A stretch of 64,000 nucleotides of DNA from Flavobacterium sp. AED (lineage in GTDB: Bacteria; Bacteroidota; Bacteroidia; Flavobacteriales; Flavobacteriaceae). Every line of letters starts with the position of its first letter. Positions within the stretch are counted from its first letter, which is position 1. The notes below the pieces were generated by a model. The model was not told the DNA's origin. It ran no database searches and saw only the letters and a program-made list of their open reading frames with translations. Where the stretch lies: positions 620,001 through 684,000 of the forward strand of contig NZ_JSYM01000001.1 in assembly GCF_000812945.1 (NCBI RefSeq), given 5' to 3'. The position numbers and the translations under genes are program-made. Shown here in pieces: positions 8,249 to 15,318 of the stretch.

Positions 8249-8620
8249 TTATGCTTTTACAAAATAGCTTTTGTATAGGTCCTCAAATTGCTGTCCAGCA
8301 TATATTGCCTTTTCTCTCGATTCAAAGCAAAGGCGCGAGCCGACACCCGAAACCGTGTACCAGTAAGCGCAGTCGTCGTACGAAAAACCGCCACCCGAAG
8401 GAGAACCCATCTCGAACCAAGGATAGTATTTATCCCATTCGCCATTTGTCCAGTCTGGTACCCAGTCGCCGTTGATAGCTTTGGCGATTATCACTAATTT
8501 GGCGTGGTCAATCATTGCCTGTCTGTCTGATTCAGGAAAAAATGAAAAATCTGGAATAATAGTCGGCTCTACATTAATAGCCTTGCAAGCGTCTTCGAAT
8601 GTTTTAATTTCTGTGTACAT
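8249..8620 (-). CDS. DGR target protein 1 (C-type-lectin-like variable protein)
   Basis: This 123-aa protein has its variable repeat near the C-terminus (from MGSPSGGGFSYDD to GSRLCF). Family features shared with its paralogue at 8631-9089 are PDWTN, KYYPWF and the invariant GSRLCF end, as in Bacteroidota DGR targets with CLec/FGE-like folds. Variable codons include those giving D, D, C, A, Y, Y, T, V and G between FSY and VGSR. There is no signal peptide or membrane segment, and it is not in the late operon, so it is not obviously a tail fibre. The binding partner is unknown. The gene ends 30 bases before the TR core. Confidence 0.82.
   Translation of the reverse strand: MYTEIKTFEDACKAINVEPTIIPDFSFFPESDRQAMIDHAKLVIIAKAINGDWVPDWTNGEWDKYYPWFEMGSPSGGGFSYDDCAYWYTVSGVGSRLCFESREKAIYAGQQFEDLYKSYFVKA
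8331..8407 (-). repeat. DGR variable repeat 1 (VR1)
   Basis: This 77-bp repeat inside target gene 1 differs from the TR at 14 positions, all adenines in the TR coding strand. It differs from VR2 at 11 positions, all of them TR adenines. The 3' end carries a GC-containing stretch (TCGCGCCTTTGCTT on the minus strand) that fits an initiation-of-mutagenic-homing site. Confidence 0.92.
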
Positions 8621-8630
8621 TTTTGTGGTT

Positions 8631-9089
8631 TTAAACGGTTAAAAAATCTTTGTAAATACTCTCAAATAATTGCCCTGAATGTTTTGCTAAATCAGCCGAT
8701 TTGAAGCAAAGGCGCGAGCCGACAGCCGAATCCGCGAGCCAGCGAACGTAGTCGTAGGACGAAAAACCGCCACCCGAAGGAGAACCCATTTTGAACCAAG
8801 GATAATATTTACCCTGACTTGAATTTGTCCAGTCTGGAGTCCAACCTTCATTGAATGCCTGGACAATTAATTTTAGTTGCTTATAAGCTAGTTCGTCAGC
8901 AGGAAGATTTTTGGTTTGCTCTAAGAATTCCTTGCCGTCAATGTTCAAAACAAGAAGAACATCAACAAAGGTTTTAATGCGTTCTTTGATGTCTTTTGGT
9001 ATTTCTACCAAGTTAATAGCTCCTGACGATTGGTCAACTGACTCAAACTTGAATCCTTGTGGCGGATTGATTTGCATTGTTTTACTCAT
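8631..9089 (-). CDS. DGR target protein 2 (C-type-lectin-like variable protein)
   Basis: This 152-aa paralogue of the neighbouring target ends with the same architecture: PDWTN, KYYPWFKMGSPSGGGFS, a variable segment, then VGSRLCFKS. I chose the start at 9089 (MSKTMQINPPQGF) because the longer reading frame to 9182 would overlap the upstream gene by over 50 bases and adds an unconvincing sequence. The N-terminal 75 residues have no counterpart in target 1. No export signal is seen. The two target genes are 10 bases apart and probably co-transcribed with TR and RT. Binding function is inferred from the fold family. Confidence 0.82.
   Translation of the reverse strand: MSKTMQINPPQGFKFESVDQSSGAINLVEIPKDIKERIKTFVDVLLVLNIDGKEFLEQTKNLPADELAYKQLKLIVQAFNEGWTPDWTNSSQGKYYPWFKMGSPSGGGFSSYDYVRWLADSAVGSRLCFKSADLAKHSGQLFESIYKDFLTV
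8710..8786 (-). repeat. DGR variable repeat 2 (VR2)
   Basis: This 77-bp repeat inside target gene 2 differs from the TR at 16 positions, all template adenines, with no change at the 57 non-adenine positions. Seven A-to-G differences are shared with VR1; five further changed sites carry different bases in the two copies, which indicates independent diversification. Confidence 0.92.
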
Positions 9090-9114
9090 TTTTATTTGTT
9101 GTTTAATTACTTGA

Positions 9115-9567
9115 TTACACTTTTTGCCACTCATCTTCAAAGTAGCGTTGGTTAATAAATGTGGATAGGTGCGCTTTGCCAACTTTTGATTTGGCTACAT
9201 AATTGTCATAATGCTTGACGGTCTGGAAACATCTGATTACATCGGCGGGCTTCATTTTATTAAAAGCCTTTTCGCTTTCAACCCTTTTAATTTTATGATC
9301 GTACAGTTTCCAAAGTGCTTCAAAAGACAAGTCTGGCTCTCCAACTATTATTTCAAAGTTGGCTTTCAGTTTCTTTTGCCAGTGCTTTATATGTTCCTCC
9401 TGGTGCGGGAATTTTCCCTTTGTAAACAGCCAGTCAATTTGTGCCTCATTCAGTATCCCGTCGAGAGCTCTAAAGGATTCTAGAACCCCATTTAAATGAT
9501 ATTTAAACACCCAAATATTACTTGAGTTTCGGCTCTTAATGGTATAGGTGATTAATTGCTCCATCAA
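9115..9567 (-). CDS. phage protein, replication-initiator C-terminal-like
   Basis: This 150-aa protein has a C-terminal half with the pattern LWKLYDHKIKRVESEKAF, then AHLSTFINQRYFEDEW. That resembles the W(K)xYxxK...HPATYLNxxRWEDE region common at the end of phage replication initiators, but no DNA-binding or ATPase domain precedes it, so it may be a stand-alone version. The start could be the first or second codon (MMEQ or MEQ). It overlaps the DUF4406 gene by 4 bases, indicating translational coupling. Role in phage replication is inferred. Confidence 0.55.
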   Translation of the reverse strand: MMEQLITYTIKSRNSSNIWVFKYHLNGVLESFRALDGILNEAQIDWLFTKGKFPHQEEHIKHWQKKLKANFEIIVGEPDLSFEALWKLYDHKIKRVESEKAFNKMKPADVIRCFQTVKHYDNYVAKSKVGKAHLSTFINQRYFEDEWQKV

Positions 9568-9872
9568 ATAATCGTTTCCAGTTCGTAATAAATTTGGATT
9601 CCTAATTTCGTGGCGGTTCTGTGCTCAATCATTGCGCCTTTGCTATCGGTGTAACACGGCAGCATAAAAATAGCGTCACAATATTCTAAGGCTTCAAGAC
9701 ATTTGTTCATTGCCACGTCCCAGTCTTCTTTTGGGTTATTTATAAGCTCAATGGGATTTATGACATCAAAGCCTTTTGCCTCGAGTTCGTCTTGTGCTTC
9801 TTTGAATTTGAGTGCGGTTGGTTCTGCAGGTAGTCCGGTTACTTTCCCGGCTATGTAGATTGTTTTGTTCAT
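9564..9872 (-). CDS. DUF4406 protein (nucleoside 2-deoxyribosyltransferase-like)
   Basis: This 102-aa protein has the DUF4406 layout: an N-terminal strand and glycine turn (IYIAGKVTGLP), a helix (FKEAQDELEAKGFDVINP), a second acidic segment (CDAIFMLPCYTDSKGAMIEH) and a final helix (TATKLGIQIYY). The family is distantly related to nucleoside deoxyribosyltransferases and is frequent in prophages; its substrate is unknown. It overlaps genes on both sides by 4 bases, which supports a tightly coupled operon. Confidence 0.75.
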   Translation of the reverse strand: MNKTIYIAGKVTGLPAEPTALKFKEAQDELEAKGFDVINPIELINNPKEDWDVAMNKCLEALEYCDAIFMLPCYTDSKGAMIEHRTATKLGIQIYYELETII

Positions 9873-10207
9873 GCGAGTTTTTGGTTTAATTGACTTATTA
9901 TTATTCGGGCGATGTTAATCTTATAAGGGTCCGTCTCTGCTTTAAAAAAACCCTGTATAAATGCCTCCAATATGTAAGCTTCGTGATACTTCAGTGTTAT
10001 TTTAGATTTCTTTTTTTGGTCGAATAAATCTAAACGGCGATTGATGCTTTTAGCTTTAGCCGTTACTTTATCCAAAACATCAATCATAATGGTATAGGTC
10101 TTTTTTGACTGTTGATCTAAATTCCTAAAATCCATTGCCTGAATCAAAAAACATTTTCCCTCCAAATAGTTTATTTCGTCAGTTGTAAGTTTTAGTTCTA
10201 TTTTCAT
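9869..10207 (-). CDS. hypothetical phage protein
   Basis: This 112-aa, mostly helical, lysine-rich protein (MKIELKLTTDEINYLEGKCF) matches no family I recognise. The helix pattern and charge could suit a DNA-associated protein. It is packed between the 47-aa Cys-rich gene and the DUF4406 gene, with no gap on one side and a 4-base overlap on the other. No export signal is present. Confidence 0.55.
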   Translation of the reverse strand: MKIELKLTTDEINYLEGKCFLIQAMDFRNLDQQSKKTYTIMIDVLDKVTAKAKSINRRLDLFDQKKKSKITLKYHEAYILEAFIQGFFKAETDPYKINIARIIISQLNQKLA

Positions 10208-10351
10208 TTAACATTCTGTTTTAGGTTTTTCTAATTGTTCGCCACATTCCGCGCAAACGAGTACTGTTGTTTCACAAGTCCCAACGCTTTCTATTACTCT
10301 TATTTCGGCTATATCGTGGGGACATACTTCGGTGATGCTATAGTTTTCCAT
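10208..10351 (-). CDS. small cysteine-rich (zinc-ribbon-like) protein
   Basis: A 47-aa ORF starts with MENYSITEVCPHDIAEI, its ATG overlapping the stop of the upstream 73-aa gene. Cysteines lie in CPH, CETTVLVCAECG and the terminal C, compatible with a small zinc ribbon. A longer frame to 10492 exists but would run through most of the upstream gene, so the short version is preferred. Confidence 0.5.
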   Translation of the reverse strand: MENYSITEVCPHDIAEIRVIESVGTCETTVLVCAECGEQLEKPKTEC

Positions 10352-10559
10352 CGGCTGAATCTTTTGTAAAGAGCTCTTTAGCGTGACACCATTTTGAGCA
10401 GTCATTTGGATCTTTACAATCACATTTTGGAAATTTTGATTTTCGTTTCTTTTTTCGCTTTGGCTCTTTATAAATACAGGCGATGTAACCAATAAAAAAG
10501 CAACCTCCGAATGCCATTAGTAAATTAAATATTTGAATTCCTGCTTCTATTACCTCCAT
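10338..10559 (-). CDS. small membrane protein with Cys-rich tail
   Basis: This 73-aa protein has an N-terminal membrane helix (IFNLLMAFGGCFFIGYIACIY), then a basic KRKKKRKSK stretch, then a short CDCKDPNDCSKWCHAKE motif. The Cys spacing may bind metal. It starts 1 base after the GemA-like gene and overlaps the next small gene. Function is unknown. Confidence 0.5.
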   Translation of the reverse strand: MEVIEAGIQIFNLLMAFGGCFFIGYIACIYKEPKRKKKRKSKFPKCDCKDPNDCSKWCHAKELFTKDSADGKL

Positions 10560-10560
10560 C

Positions 10561-10932
10561 TTACTTATATTTTGATTTTACAATTCCTTCTAATGCAACT
10601 ATTATTTTGGAAACCTCTTGCGGTTCCATCTTTTTTAATGGCTTATTAATTGGTGATTTATCACTCTTTAAAAACTCGCTCAATCTGTTTATGTCTGGAA
10701 CTTCACCCCATTTTCCATTAGGGACAACCCATTGTACTTGACGAAGCAGTGATAAGATTGCTTTGTGTTGTTGGTTATTTTTATCAAATAATCCCCAGTT
10801 GCTTTTGATTTGGCCTCTGCCACCTTGTACAATGGTTTGCAATCGCTTTTGTGGGCGGTTGTAGTCGTCTATTGCGGAACCTTGTCCCTCGTATAGATAT
10901 GGTTTTTTAGTTGTTGTCATAATAGGCGTCAT
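10561..10932 (-). CDS. GemA-like regulatory protein (Mu gp16-like, DUF1018)
   Basis: This 123-aa protein resembles the Mu gp16/GemA family of early phage regulators that modulate host gene expression. The support is a central SLLRQVQWVVPNGKWGEVPDI region, a following helix (NRLSEFLKSDKSPINKPLKKM), and a C-terminal helix EVSKIIVALEGIV. Two starts are possible, at 10932 (MTPIM) or four codons later (MTTTKKP). The first overlaps the upstream gene by 26 bases. It is one of the markers that the leftward block is a Mu-type early region. Assignment is by pattern and position. Confidence 0.65.
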   Translation of the reverse strand: MTPIMTTTKKPYLYEGQGSAIDDYNRPQKRLQTIVQGGRGQIKSNWGLFDKNNQQHKAILSLLRQVQWVVPNGKWGEVPDINRLSEFLKSDKSPINKPLKKMEPQEVSKIIVALEGIVKSKYK

Positions 10933-11203
10933 TTATAGAAAAAGTAACTCCGTAAAACCCTGAAATAACTAGTTTTTTGCTACCTCCGGGATGCCAAAAA
11001 GAAATATTAAGAGGTGTGCAGCGGGGGTATTTTGCATTGAGTTCGGCTTGCTTTTCTAATATTCTATGAGAAAGTAGATTTAGCTTACTGGCATCAATTA
11101 GTTTGCCTCTGAGCGATTGTAGATAACTTGCAAACTCTGCCTGTAGTTTATTCTTAGTTTGTAGAGCGTTATTGGCCTCTAGGTAGTAGTGTGATGGATT
11201 CAT
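10907..11203 (-). CDS. hypothetical phage protein
   Basis: This 98-aa protein starts MNPSHYYLEANNALQTKN. It has a long N-terminal amphipathic helix and a beta-rich C-terminus (PLNISFWHPGGSKKLVISGF). No family is recognised and no signal peptide is present. It sits directly downstream of the tRNA-like element and overlaps the GemA-like gene. Confidence 0.5.
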   Translation of the reverse strand: MNPSHYYLEANNALQTKNKLQAEFASYLQSLRGKLIDASKLNLLSHRILEKQAELNAKYPRCTPLNISFWHPGGSKKLVISGFYGVTFSINDAYYDNN

Positions 11204-11225
11204 TTTATTTTTGTTTTAAATTTGC

Positions 11226-11291
11226 TCCCGAGGCGGGCTTCGATCCCGCGACCAGCCACTTAAGGCACTCTACCAACTGAGTTACTCGGGA
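11226..11291 (-). tRNA. tRNA-like element with shortened anticodon arm
   Basis: Read on the minus strand, a 7-bp acceptor stem (TCCCGAG/CTCGGGA), a D arm (ACTC-AGTTGGTA-GAGT) and a T arm (GCGGG-ATCGAAG-CCCGC) are all perfect. The variable loop is TGGTC. The stretch between D and T arms is only 17 nt instead of about 23. The anticodon hairpin is reduced to GCC-TTAAGT-GGC, so no normal 5-bp stem plus 7-nt loop can form and the amino-acid identity is unclear. No CCA is encoded (GCAAA follows). Length is 66 nt. It may be a degenerate phage tRNA or a tRNA mimic. Confidence 0.6.
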
Positions 11292-11302
11292 AACCGAATT
11301 AA

Positions 11303-11509
11303 CTAAACCTTGTAAGTTGCTTTCGTGTGTCTTTTAAATCTTGGATTGTCAATTACCGCCGTTTTATATCTTCTGAATGCTCGAAGCTCGTTGTCTGACA
11401 TGTCAGTTCTTGAAATCCATTGTTCTGCGCTATCTTTAAAAACAGTATGCCCATTTACGTTGTAGCTTTCGTGATCAGTTAGTGGTATTATGGTTATCGT
11501 TACGCTCAT
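11303..11509 (-). CDS. hypothetical phage protein
   Basis: This 68-aa protein starts MSVTITIIPLTDHESYNVNG. A beta-rich N-terminus is followed by a helical DNELRAFRRYKTAV segment, and it ends basic. No domain is recognised. Its start lies 35 bases inside the upstream small membrane gene, a coupling that supports it being real. The tRNA-like element begins 11 bases after its stop. Confidence 0.5.
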   Translation of the reverse strand: MSVTITIIPLTDHESYNVNGHTVFKDSAEQWISRTDMSDNELRAFRRYKTAVIDNPRFKRHTKATYKV

Positions 11510-11645
11510 TGATGTACTGTTTATAGGTTATCTTTAGTTTAAAGTGAAGCCATTCTCTGAATATCAGTATCGGCTTAATGTTGGTCATAATTAGCACAAT
11601 AACCAACAGGATTATTGTGCTTATATATGGATTACTCTGATGCAT
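11475..11645 (-). CDS. small membrane protein overlapping DUF3164
   Basis: A 56-aa ORF begins MHQSNPYISTIILLVIVLIM, with its ATG inside the last codons of the DUF3164 gene. One hydrophobic helix near the N-terminus is followed by a basic cytoplasmic-looking tail (HFKLKITYKQYINERND). A longer frame to 11750 is a shadow of DUF3164. Function is unknown. Confidence 0.45.
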   Translation of the reverse strand: MHQSNPYISTIILLVIVLIMTNIKPILIFREWLHFKLKITYKQYINERNDNHNTTN

Positions 11646-12168
11646 CTTGCTGAGGAATTGACTCGTTGTAAAACTCAAACTTGTAGCCTTTTGAGAAATC
11701 AACCGCAGACATAGACAATGGTATTGGAGTTTTGTTTTTGTTTTCGTCAATTAGTGCCGCTTCAACAAACCAAACCGAGCGCACCGGCTTGTATGCTTTT
11801 GAGATGATATCAACACCGTCGGTAAAATCCTCATTATTTCTTTTAGCGGCCAATTTTTGAAGCTCTAATACTCTTGAGCCTTTCAAATTTCCTTTAGCAT
11901 CTTTTTTCAAGAGATTAAAAACCATGTCTACTAGATCAGCGGTTTCAGGAGTTTTTGCTAAGGAGCTTATGTATTTTTCTACTTTAGCAATCCCGGCGTT
12001 TACCGTATCATCCCAACCGTCAGTAATACGGTAGCCTATTTGCACTTCGCCACGATCAAAAGAGAAAGTGTGTGACTGCTGTTTTTCTTTGACTCCAAAG
12101 ACTTCTGACTTTAGTTTCAAGATGTCCTCGAAGTACTGAAACGCTTCTGTTTTGGCATTGGATAACAC
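11632..12168 (-). pseudogene. DUF3164 family phage protein, probably 5'-truncated
   Basis: The 178-aa frame contains the DUF3164 core found in Mu-like early regions: LKSEVFGVKEKQQSHTFSF, YRITDGWDDTVNAGIAKVEKYI, then KGSRVLELQKLAAKRN and FTDGVDIISKAYKP. Known members have roughly 50-60 more N-terminal residues. Here the only nearby start is GTG at 12168, and the frame stays open upstream (ending ...KLALASE) straight into the neighbouring secreted-protein gene. I infer that a deletion or rearrangement joined the two genes near 12,175-12,200 and removed the true start. Translation from the GTG remains possible. Confidence 0.65.
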
Positions 12169-12176
12169 CTCAGACG

Positions 12177-14297
12177 CTAATGCGAGTTTAAAATTCCTGC
12201 ATCATTAATTGCATCAATTACAGGAGCAGTAACGGTAACAGTAACGGTAGCATTATCACAATTGGTTGGATTAAGTACTTCACAGATTCGGTATACCAAA
12301 GAATACGAACCGGCAGGTGTACCTGCGGCTACTATTACATTGGTACCAGAAAGCGTGATTCCGACAGTTGAATTTCCTGGGACAGGAGTTGATGTTGATG
12401 TATTATTATTAGAAACAGGATCACTATTTGTTCCGGAAATTGTTGCTGTATTAACATAAGATGTCCCTCCTGTTTTTACTTTTGCGACTACCGTTAAAGT
12501 TGCTGTAGCTCCATTAGCAAAATTTCCTATTGTCCAATTTGGAGCAGACCAGGAACCTACGGAAGGAGTAACGCTAAGAATAGTATAGCCATTAGGAATG
12601 GCATCATTTACTACAACATTAGTATCATTACTGATTCCTAAATTACTTGCTGTAATTGTAAAAGTAATATCACTTCCAAAAGTTGGATTTGAATTACTAA
12701 CCGTTTTAACGACTTTTAAATCGGAACATCCTTTAAAAATATTTGTACTTACACTAGCACTGGCTAAACCCCAACCCCAAGTATTAAGTAATCTAACATT
12801 TCCATAGTCATTACATGTAGTTCCATCAGTTTCGTTTGAACCAACGGCAGGTGCAGGAATAGTTTGAAGTAAATTCCCATTTGCACTCCAGGCACGAGCA
12901 GGACTTGTAGTCCCAACTAAGGAATTATCTAATCCAGCACCAGTTAAATTATTTTCGGATGTACTGCCATCATTTTCACAATTTGTCCCAACATTTGTTA
13001 ATTGTGAATCATCCCAAAACATTTGAGAATTTGCAATTGCAATTGGAGCAATTGAAGATACATTAAATCCATTTATATTTAATTCTACATCATATAATGG
13101 AAGATTAAATCGGCCTTTAAGAAAGTTTAAAGTTAAATTTACTGTAGAGCCATCATTTACTACATTACCTAATCCATCAAGACCATCCCAAGAGATTGTG
13201 TTATTTCCTGCGGGTAAACTTAAAGCCTCAAGTATTCTATCGCTTGTTCCTGCTTGATATCCTGAAACGCCATTTAAATTAAAGAATAATTTTACATCTC
13301 CGGCCTCTGAAGTATTAAAACGTATCAGGTATGGTCCACAATTAATTATTGCAGGATTTAGGAAAGTTGGCGCTGCAGGTATTGATGCTACAGGATATAA
13401 ATTTGGGTCAGGATTATTTAAAAATACTTTAAAACCATTTAATAATGATGGTGAAGTAGCTGCGTTTACTGATCTACGGGTAATATTAAAACTACCCGTT
13501 TGAGAAACTCCATAACTATTAACAGCTACATTAAATGCAATGGGTTCAAATCCAGGATTAAAATCAATAAATAATACTACTCTATCATCGGTATAAGCAT
13601 AAAAATTTGACTCAGAAGTTGCTGTTGTTAAGTTTCCATAAGTTGGTGATACAGCGACAAAACCCCATTTGTCAGAATGTAAACGACCACTTTTTTTATT
13701 GAAAGTTCCGGAATTATTTGCGACTGTCATATCAAATAAAGCACCAACAGCTCTGTCTGAAGAAGCTGTTAATGGCGTAATACCACCATCATTACTTCTG
13801 TAAATTTCAATCCAGTGCTCTCCAGCTACATCTGGATCATAAACTAATGGAGAATATCCGGTTGTTAAACCTCCAATATTTGGTCCAGCTAAAGCTTGGG
13901 CATGGCTGTCAATACTACCTGGGACACCAGTATTATTATTCCATAAAGCAGTAACCGCAATAGAACCATCTGGTCTTCTAATACGATAATATACATTGTT
14001 TAATCTTCCTGGATTTCCTGTGGCATATTGTCTCCAGTCAAAACCAAAATATAGGTTTTCTGTAGATGCATTTGCAATATTGAAATAAATTCTATTGTCT
14101 TCAGGTGCATTGAAGTATGAACCATTTGATAAATCTGGTGCACTCAATACAGCAGTAATGTTATTTGCATTAGGAGAAAGTGTAGGTGTACCTTCTGCAA
14201 AAACTGATAAAGAAAATAAAGAAATTAAAAAAGAAATGGTAAATGAATAATAATTTACGGTATTTTTAACATTAGTTTGGGGTAATTTTTTTCTCAT
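12177..14297 (-). pseudogene. secreted DUF11-repeat protein, 3'-truncated
   Basis: The 706-aa frame has a signal peptide (about residues 14-34, ending VFA), a long beta-rich N-terminal region, and one DUF11 repeat near 525-630 (LKVVKTVSNSNPTFGSDITF, then NTATISGTNSD). It ends abruptly after a VIDAINDAG linker that in related Bacteroidota proteins introduces further repeats and a C-terminal sorting domain. No T9SS C-terminal domain is present. The stop lies 8 bases from the truncated DUF3164 gene, so both genes appear broken at one junction. It was probably a large cell-surface adhesin. Confidence 0.65.
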
Positions 14298-14827
14298 GCG
14301 GAATAGATAAATTTAATAGTAAATTTGGGCAATGGCAATCATTTTTAAATTTTAGAATTTGTTGAAAATTCAAATTTTTTACAAAATTACTTACATAAAA
14401 TTATTATTTACAATTTTATCTTTAAACAACCTAAATACTCGTTGAAACGACATTTCTTGTTAAAAAATAATAATAAAAGATGTTATAATGAATATTTCTG
14501 ATTTATTTTTTACTTAAACTGATGATGAGTGTTAAAAATTTAACAATTCAAAGCTATATTTTTTATTTTTTATTAACAAATAAAAAAGACGATTAAATGC
14601 ATAAATATCGGATTAAGTGCATTTTTTGATAAATTAAGCTAGGAATAATCTTATTTAAGTTATTTTTAGAAACAATTTTGCTTCAATTTTTTTTGTAAGA
14701 AAAATAATTTAAAATTATTTTTCTATTTCAAAATAGTATTTTAATAAAAATTAGAATTAAAAAAAAAATTGTAATTTGTAATCTCAAAAAAACTGACAAA
14801 AATATTTTTATATAAAAAAATAGAAGC
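14298..14827. other. 530-bp AT-rich divergent intergenic region
   Basis: No gene is seen. The stretch is very AT-rich with long A and T runs and must hold the promoters of the divergent secreted-protein and polyphosphate genes. A perfect palindrome lies at 14699-14723. Confidence 0.6.
14699..14723. promoter_or_regulatory. 25-bp perfect AT-rich palindrome
   Basis: Arms GAAAAATAATTT and AAATTATTTTTC flank a single central A, about 105 bases upstream of the SixA-like gene. It could be an operator or upstream promoter element; AT content makes chance symmetry more likely than usual. Confidence 0.35.
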
Positions 14828-15313
14828 ATGAAAAACTTAATATTAATTCGGCATGCGAAGTCAAGTTGGGAGGCTCCATTACATGATAAAGATAGACCTT
14901 TAACAAATCAAGGAATGAAAGATGCACACCTTGTTTCCTCACATATTAGTGATTTTATCCCTAAAACGTATATGATTTGGAGTAGTTCGGCAGAAAGAGC
15001 CTCGGAAACGGCAGTAATTTTTGCGCAAAACATATCATATCCCATAGAATGCATTGATTATAAAGACGAGCTTTACACCTTTGATGAAAATAAATTAGAA
15101 AAAGTTATTAAATCTTGTGACAATGGTATAGAAAGTGTGATTCTTTTTGGACATAACGAGGCTATTACAAATTTTGTTAATAAATTTGGAGATGCTTTTA
15201 TTAATAATGTTCCTACAGCTGGATTTGTGTCTTTACAATTTGACACCGACAACTGGGATAGGATTAAAAAAGGCAAAACAAAAAAAATAATATTTCCCAA
15301 AGAATTAAAATAA
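14828..15313 (+). CDS. sixA: SixA-like phosphohistidine phosphatase
   Basis: This 161-aa histidine phosphatase superfamily protein has the N-terminal RHG-type motif LIRHAKSSWEAP (catalytic H8), a DRPLTNQG segment, and the second histidine in ILFGHNEAI near residue 105. SixA enzymes remove phosphate from phosphohistidines on proteins. It ends 5 bases before ppk1 and is followed by Ppx/GppA, so the three form a polyphosphate-associated operon in this lineage. The exact substrate is not shown by the sequence. Confidence 0.82.
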   Translation: MKNLILIRHAKSSWEAPLHDKDRPLTNQGMKDAHLVSSHISDFIPKTYMIWSSSAERASETAVIFAQNISYPIECIDYKDELYTFDENKLEKVIKSCDNGIESVILFGHNEAITNFVNKFGDAFINNVPTAGFVSLQFDTDNWDRIKKGKTKKIIFPKELK

Positions 15314-15318
15314 AAAAA

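Noticed and set aside
8136..8786. CRISPR-like or tandem repeat array
   Set aside because: Only three copies at unequal spacing, two of them inside coding sequence, with differences limited to template adenines.
8631..9182. Longer start for the second DGR target (183 aa)
   Set aside because: It would overlap the upstream gene by over 50 bases and adds residues with no resemblance to target proteins; MSKTMQINPP at 9089 is a better start.
10208..10492. 94-aa protein
   Set aside because: Most of it runs in another frame through the 73-aa membrane protein. The 47-aa version starting at 10351 overlaps it only slightly.
12177..14297. Complete T9SS cargo protein
   Set aside because: It has a signal peptide and a DUF11 repeat but no C-terminal sorting domain, and it stops at the junction with the phage gene.
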